A stretch of 23,993 nt of DNA from Chara braunii (taxonomy: Eukaryota; Streptophyta; Charophyceae; Charales; Characeae): contig BFEA01000562.1 of assembly GCA_003427395.1 (NCBI GenBank), positions 375,209 to 399,201 of the forward strand, written 5' to 3'. This document shows, piece by piece, positions 19,660-23,993 of the stretch. The notes below the pieces were generated by a model. That model saw only the letters and a program-made list of their open reading frames with translations, was not told the DNA's origin and did not search any database. A program made the translations under genes and the position numbers. Every line of letters starts with the position of its first letter. The first letter of the stretch is position 1.

Positions 19660-21314
19660 CACGCGCCTTTTCTCTTTCTTGATCATCTGAATCTTGGATC
19701 CGTTTCGCGCTATCCTGCACACCCTTCTTCCGCCCACTCTGAGTCCTACGCCCAAAAACCCTGTCGATCCTCTCTTCACTCCGTATAGCCAAGGAGAAGT
19801 GTCGTGTAAGAGGAAACTCCTATTACGCGACGACTCTGATTGGCTACAATCGGACCCAGAAGGATCAGCATGGCTTTTGTTGGGCGATTATCCCCAAGTT
19901 TTCTCTCACCCTTCCCTGACCCAATCCTCATCCTCCCTTGTACCTACCTCCCTTCTCGCAACTATAAATTCCGCAAGCGCGTCCGCAAATCTCTCTCTCA
20001 ACTCGTCTGGCAGCTTCCGGGAAGCAGTGGCTAGATGGTACGTGTGGAGTGCCAGAGACTAAGTCGGCGGGGTGACGATCGCAGTGCTCGAAAGTGACAC
20101 GTGGCGACTGGGATCGTCAGTGCATGCACGGGGATAGTAATCAGAGTTGAATGGATGAATGGCCCGGGGCCATAGTTGAACTTCACGGCGGATGCGCCTC
20201 CTTGTCTCGAATCTATTCCTTGGAGTGAGTTCAGTTCGCCGGCAGCTAAGCCGGAAGCTCTTTTTCATCATCCGATCTTGGTGTAATTTTCACCTACCTT
20301 GTCTGCTCCGCGTCCTTTCCTCCCTACCTCCTCTCTTTCTCTCTATGACATGAACGGTCATGGAAGCTTGTCGATCTATTGCACACGAGGTATGGGATGG
20401 TTGTTTTGGCTGACACTTAATTAGTCACGAGGATAACGGGGTAGGGGTGCAGAGCACACGGAGAACTGAGTGATATATGGCTGCCATTTTCGCACCTTCT
20501 TGGATGAATGTCTGGGGGAAATGAATGAGAATGCTTGAATGATGTCATGATGAGACGATCGCCTGGTGGACTTGTCTCCGAATAAATCATAGGATCGTTG
20601 TGATCGACATGTGGGATGCATGCTAAATAGGATTTCGCTATTGCCATGTGGACCAATTGTCCCAAGCCGACTGGGCGCCGGCCTCCCACATCCCCGCCAC
20701 GCCCCTTCCCGTCTAACGAGAGGAGGACACATGTATGTGAGTGGGACGTACGAGAAGCCGTCGTCAAGATCGGCGGAAGATACTACTTCCCTCCTGAAAC
20801 TCGATGCTCTGGATTTGTTGGTGCTGGTTTTGTTATTGTGGACACACACTTTCCGCCTTATTCGTTGCTATTGTCGTTCAATGAGCTCATCGTCATCTTG
20901 TGGTCAGCAGTAGCGCCCCATTGGCCTAACACTCTATGCAACGATTGTCGCCGCTTCGAGCGTTACCAATCGAAGGGTTTTCCCTAGCGAGTACGAGAGG
21001 AAGATGAGCATAAGGAAAGAGCCACTCGGTTAAGGTCTTCCACGTCAGATTCAGAATTGTGTAATGAGCGCTGTCGGGATTTGACCCGGAAACGGGATAC
21101 CAAGTACGTGCCCGCCCCCTTCCACGCGAAACGTAGAGCAACGACTCGATGGGAAGTTCAACGATACTTTTTGGATTGAATTTTCCCGCGCTGTGAAGTC
21201 TCGTGCGCGCATTCTTCTCCCTCACAACCCATCTTGCTGCCTTTCCAGGGCCCCTTCCACAATTTTAAACACTCCGAACGGAAGACAGCACAGGGCGTGA
21301 GGTTGAGCGTCACA
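19076..21314. mobile_element. 2,239-bp insertion with TG...CA ends, probable solo LTR
   Basis: Begins TGTGACG and ends CGTCACA (7-bp inverted termini), flanked by TCCA at 19072-19075 and 21315-21318. Removing it with one TCCA rejoins the integrase frame of element II exactly. TG...CA ends plus a short target duplication are the signature of an LTR retrotransposon, and the TGTGACG start is common in plant gypsy LTRs. No internal domain, second LTR, PBS or PPT is seen, so a solo LTR is the simplest reading; a small non-autonomous element is possible. Inside are a TC run (19629-19655), a TATAAAT at 19963-19969 and a plus frame at 20646-20987 without a known domain. Confidence 0.85.
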
Positions 21315-21318
21315 TCCA

Positions 21319-22918
21319 ACCAAGGTGTAGTTGGGTGGGAGTCACTCCAGTAGTACTGTGCACAACGTTGTTGTACAGGTTGGCGACGAGAGGCAACTTT
21401 TCGTCCTAGTCATCTTGACTTGGCTTGATGTAATGCCTAACGAGGAGCTATACTATACGATTCATCTGTTCAGCCTGGCCATTTGACTCAAGGTGGTTCC
21501 CTGATGTCATTTGGAGCCAGGTGCCCATCTGTTGGGCTGCACTTTGCCACAGTTCGTTGGTGAATCTGATGTCCCTGTCACTAACTATAGACGCAGGTAG
21601 ACCGAAGTCACGTACCCATTTATCCATAAAGAGCTTGATGATGTGGTCAGTTTCGGCTGTCTCGGGCATAGCAATTATTCTTGCATATTTAGTGAATCTA
21701 TCGAACACAAGTATAGTTTATTTGTGTTCAAGTGTGTCTGGAGCATCAAAATGGTGTGATGGAATGATAAATAGTTTGAATGCTAATCAATTGCAATCTA
21801 TGAATCAAAATTACGTACGTTCAATGGGAAAAATGAGTGTATCCCAAGTGATCAAAAGAAAGGCACTAGAAAACAACACTCCATCACTTGTTTTTCGAAG
21901 TGATCGCTTACAATAATAAATATATGCCTTTTTCCACTCTTGCTGGTCACGAGAGTATCCATGAAATCCATGGACACACTCTTGCCCAGGTCCAGCAGGG
22001 ATAGGGCAAAGGTTTAATCAATCCCAAAGGTGCCTGCGTCCTTGGTTTGTCACGTTGACAAACTTGCCAGGTCTCTACATATTTCTTTGCATCCTGCATC
22101 ATTGTGGGCCACCAAAACTTCTGCACTAAGTTAGCTGATGTCTTTCTATAGCCAAAATGACCAGCTGCATCATGACATTCCCCTAAAAATAAACTAAGCA
22201 AAGGTTCACTACTAGGAACACACAGTCTTTTATTCCCTGCCTTTTCAAGAAACAGCAAGCCATCTACCATCATAAATTCATCAAAAGTTTATTTATCCTT
22301 CTCTTTGAACTTTCGGATGATCTCAGACATAACTGAATCTTGCTGATAGGCTTCCACCAAGGATCGAGTTGATCGTTAGATATGCCAAATTCGGTGACTA
22401 GCGCGCCGAGATAATCCACCCTTCACGATAGTGCATCTGCCACTTTGTTGTACTCTCCCTTGATTGGATCAAGTTGATAGTCATACATGTCTATCATTTG
22501 AATCCATCGCTTGAGTGCATCAGACAGTACAGGTTGTGTCTTGATCCAGCGCAAGGTCTCATGGTCAGATCTCAAGTAGAAGAACCTACCTAGGAGGTAG
22601 TGTCTCCAATGGACCAGCGCTCTGTAGAGGGCGCTAGCTTTTTTTACGGTATCTTCTTGCTCATATACTCTATGGGTCTCAACTTTTGCCCCTCCTTTTG
22701 CGCAAGGACCGCGCCTATGCCATATTGGCTGGCGTCTGTGGTCACAACAAATGGCTTATCAGGATCGGGAAGTTTAAAAACTTCATAGTGTGTTAGAGCA
22801 TACTTCAGTTTCCTGAAGCTTGCTTCACACTCTTCAGTCCTCTCCCAAGGTGTGTCAAGTCGAGTTAGATCAGTTAATGGGGAAGCTATAGTACTACAAT
22901 TTTTCACAAAGTGAAAGG
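21319..22918 (-). pseudogene. Element II pol, middle part: RT end, RNase H, integrase zinc finger and core
   Basis: On the minus strand from 22918: the end of RT and start of RNase H (CSTIASPLTDLTRLDTPW, TTDASQYGIGAVLAQ), RNase H (LRSDHETLRWIKTQ, KVADALSR), the integrase zinc finger (CHDAAGHFGYRKT ... WQVCQRDKP) and core (FDRFTKYARI, VSDRDIRFTNELW, HLESNGQAEQMN), then YNNVVHSTTGVTPTQL up to the 2,239-bp insertion. In the zinc finger one Cys of the CxxC pair is Trp. Several stops and shifts lie at 21419-21450 and 22270-22640. A 203-bp segment interrupts it at 21711-21913. It starts where the plus-strand half of pol stops, so both are taken as one element. Confidence 0.9.
21711..21909. mobile_element. 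199-bp AT-rich insertion with ACAA duplication
   Basis: ACAA flanks it (21707-21710, 21910-21913), and taking out 203 bp restores the integrase frame at the start of the core. The ends (GTATAG... and ...CGCTT) are neither TG/CA nor inverted repeats. The insert is more AT-rich than its surroundings and stays open on the plus strand throughout (for example MSVSQVIKRKALENN); the protein is not recognised. Confidence 0.75.
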
Positions 22919-23993
22919 ATGGATCTCCTACCAGTAAACATCGTGTCCAGAAAGATGCTCTGCTGCCTCAGGCTGCCAAGGTAAACAAGCGGGGCAATGG
23001 GTTTCCTTGTGTCAGACGATCGGTGGACACGTTCATAGAAGGCACATATTGTTTACAGTTCAGGGTTCACACTGCCAAGGGCATGTCCAATTGACAATGT
23101 AGGCAAGGAGATGATAGGAATCTGGCAGCAGATTCATGTTTACAGCAGCAGGATGTAGATTTAGTCTCATTAGGGAGCTTGCAAAGCAACAGTGCATGCC
23201 CCTGCAAAGGTGGGATCAGATGGGACTCTCACCTGAAGTATACGGAACGCTCTTCTAGCTGTGGGTTTGGAGAAATCAAAGAACCTGAATGAGCACAAAA
23301 ATCCAACAATGAAAAACGGAATGAAATCCACCTTGCAGAAGGGAAAAGAATAAAGTCAGACAACAGAGCAAAAAGACAGTGTAGAACTCGAAATCCCTTC
23401 TGGGGAGGTAAAAGGGTCGGCAGCCACACTTAAAAAAACAGAAAAATGTGACACGTCTGGTCCAAAATATCATGGTTAGGCGTGCTCCCGCCATACATAG
23501 TGTGCATACAAGAAACAGATCTGCAGAACCAATTAGGACAAGGATTCATAGCAAAGGTGTATGCAATAACTCAGCTTGAAACATGCAATAGTTGTGAGCC
23601 ATAGGTCGTCACTTCAGTCAGGGCCGAATCAGGGGCCAAAGGCCACAACCGAGTCATGGAAAATTGCCTGAACCAAGGCCTGCGGCTGTGGGTACCCGAA
23701 GCATGGCCTAAAACTGGGCTTCAGAGGCCCTACCTGCCACAGTTGAACGTGGAAAGTCAAAGGTCAACAGGAGCTCGGAAATTCAGGCTCATGAGTCAAA
23801 GTCAACATCGACCAAGCCCAGGCCACCGATCAGACACACTCGTTTGGCTGTTTGCAGGTATCTGTCGAGAATCCAGTCCAAGTGGGAATCTGCGAGGCCA
23901 AAGCCTCTATGAGCCCCATAAGGCCCCCTTTTTCAGCCCGTCGGCCGCCCTAAGTGAAGGCAGGCTCGACGAGGCCCTCAGGGCCTTTTTCTG
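22919..23993. other. No gene recognised; LTR-like motif at the end
   Basis: No domain is seen. From about 23600 the sequence becomes GC-richer with many GGCC. At 23946-23966 gccctaagtgaaggcagg resembles the segment gcactaagtgaaggcggg of the element II LTR (15396-15413). Confidence 0.5.

Noticed and set aside
20646-20987. 113-codon plus frame inside the 2,239-bp insertion
   Set aside because: A vague resemblance to a methyltransferase-like segment was considered, but no catalytic motif is present.
21055-21085. tRNA T-arm-like sequence on the minus strand (GGGTCAAATCCCG)
   Set aside because: The T stem has a mismatch, and no acceptor, D or anticodon arm could be placed around it.

Overview
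The window looks like nuclear DNA of a plant-lineage organism. It is intron-rich and full of decayed Ty3/gypsy elements, hAT remains, microsatellites and mitochondrial insertions. The very long introns, the mitochondrial-type gene pieces and the retroelement families would fit a streptophyte, and a charophyte alga such as Chara is my best guess. The species is an inference.

Only one host protein gene is recognisable: two minus-strand exons (12614-12671 and 4110-4210) of a CstF50/CSTF1-type WD40 protein, the 50-kDa subunit of the mRNA 3'-end cleavage stimulation factor. The exons fit together in phase across an intron of 8,403 bp. Exons before and after them were not found and may lie outside the window.

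Layout. 1-1135: C-terminal end of a broken hAT transposase with an AT-hook tail. 1136-4109: simple repeats, a CCGGA-rich minisatellite, a 41-bp tandem repeat, no recognised gene. 4110-12671: the CstF50 exons and their intron. The intron holds a 5'-truncated Ty3/gypsy fragment in the same orientation as the gene (RNase H, integrase, probable 3' LTR), about 870 bp of nearly pure pyrimidine, a compound CTT/CTA/AG microsatellite, a 172-bp tandem repeat and a mitochondrial nad7 insertion. 12691-14088: C4A repeats and several tandem repeats, one interrupted by a 105-bp TA-flanked MITE whose empty site is preserved in the neighbouring copy. 14089-15343: nothing recognised.

15344-22918: a second, unrelated Ty3/gypsy element that has been scrambled. 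Its 5' LTR, protease and first part of reverse transcriptase read on the plus strand. Exactly at the end of its 3' LTR the rest of the element (3' LTR, PPT, integrase, RNase H) continues on the minus strand. The two halves together give one pol without overlap, so they look like one element with its 3' half inverted. That half was later hit by two insertions, of 2,239 bp (TG...CA ends, probably a solo LTR) and 199 bp, each flanked by a 4-bp duplication. The element's leader holds a complete mitochondrial-type tRNA-His and part of a mitochondrial-type tRNA-Gln. 22919-23993: no gene recognised; a short LTR-like motif lies at the very end.

No bacterial-style operon, CRISPR array or new multi-gene system is visible. 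The most interesting content is structural: the inverted element with a junction at an LTR terminus, the precisely dissectable nested insertions, and the huge intron of a conserved RNA-processing gene.
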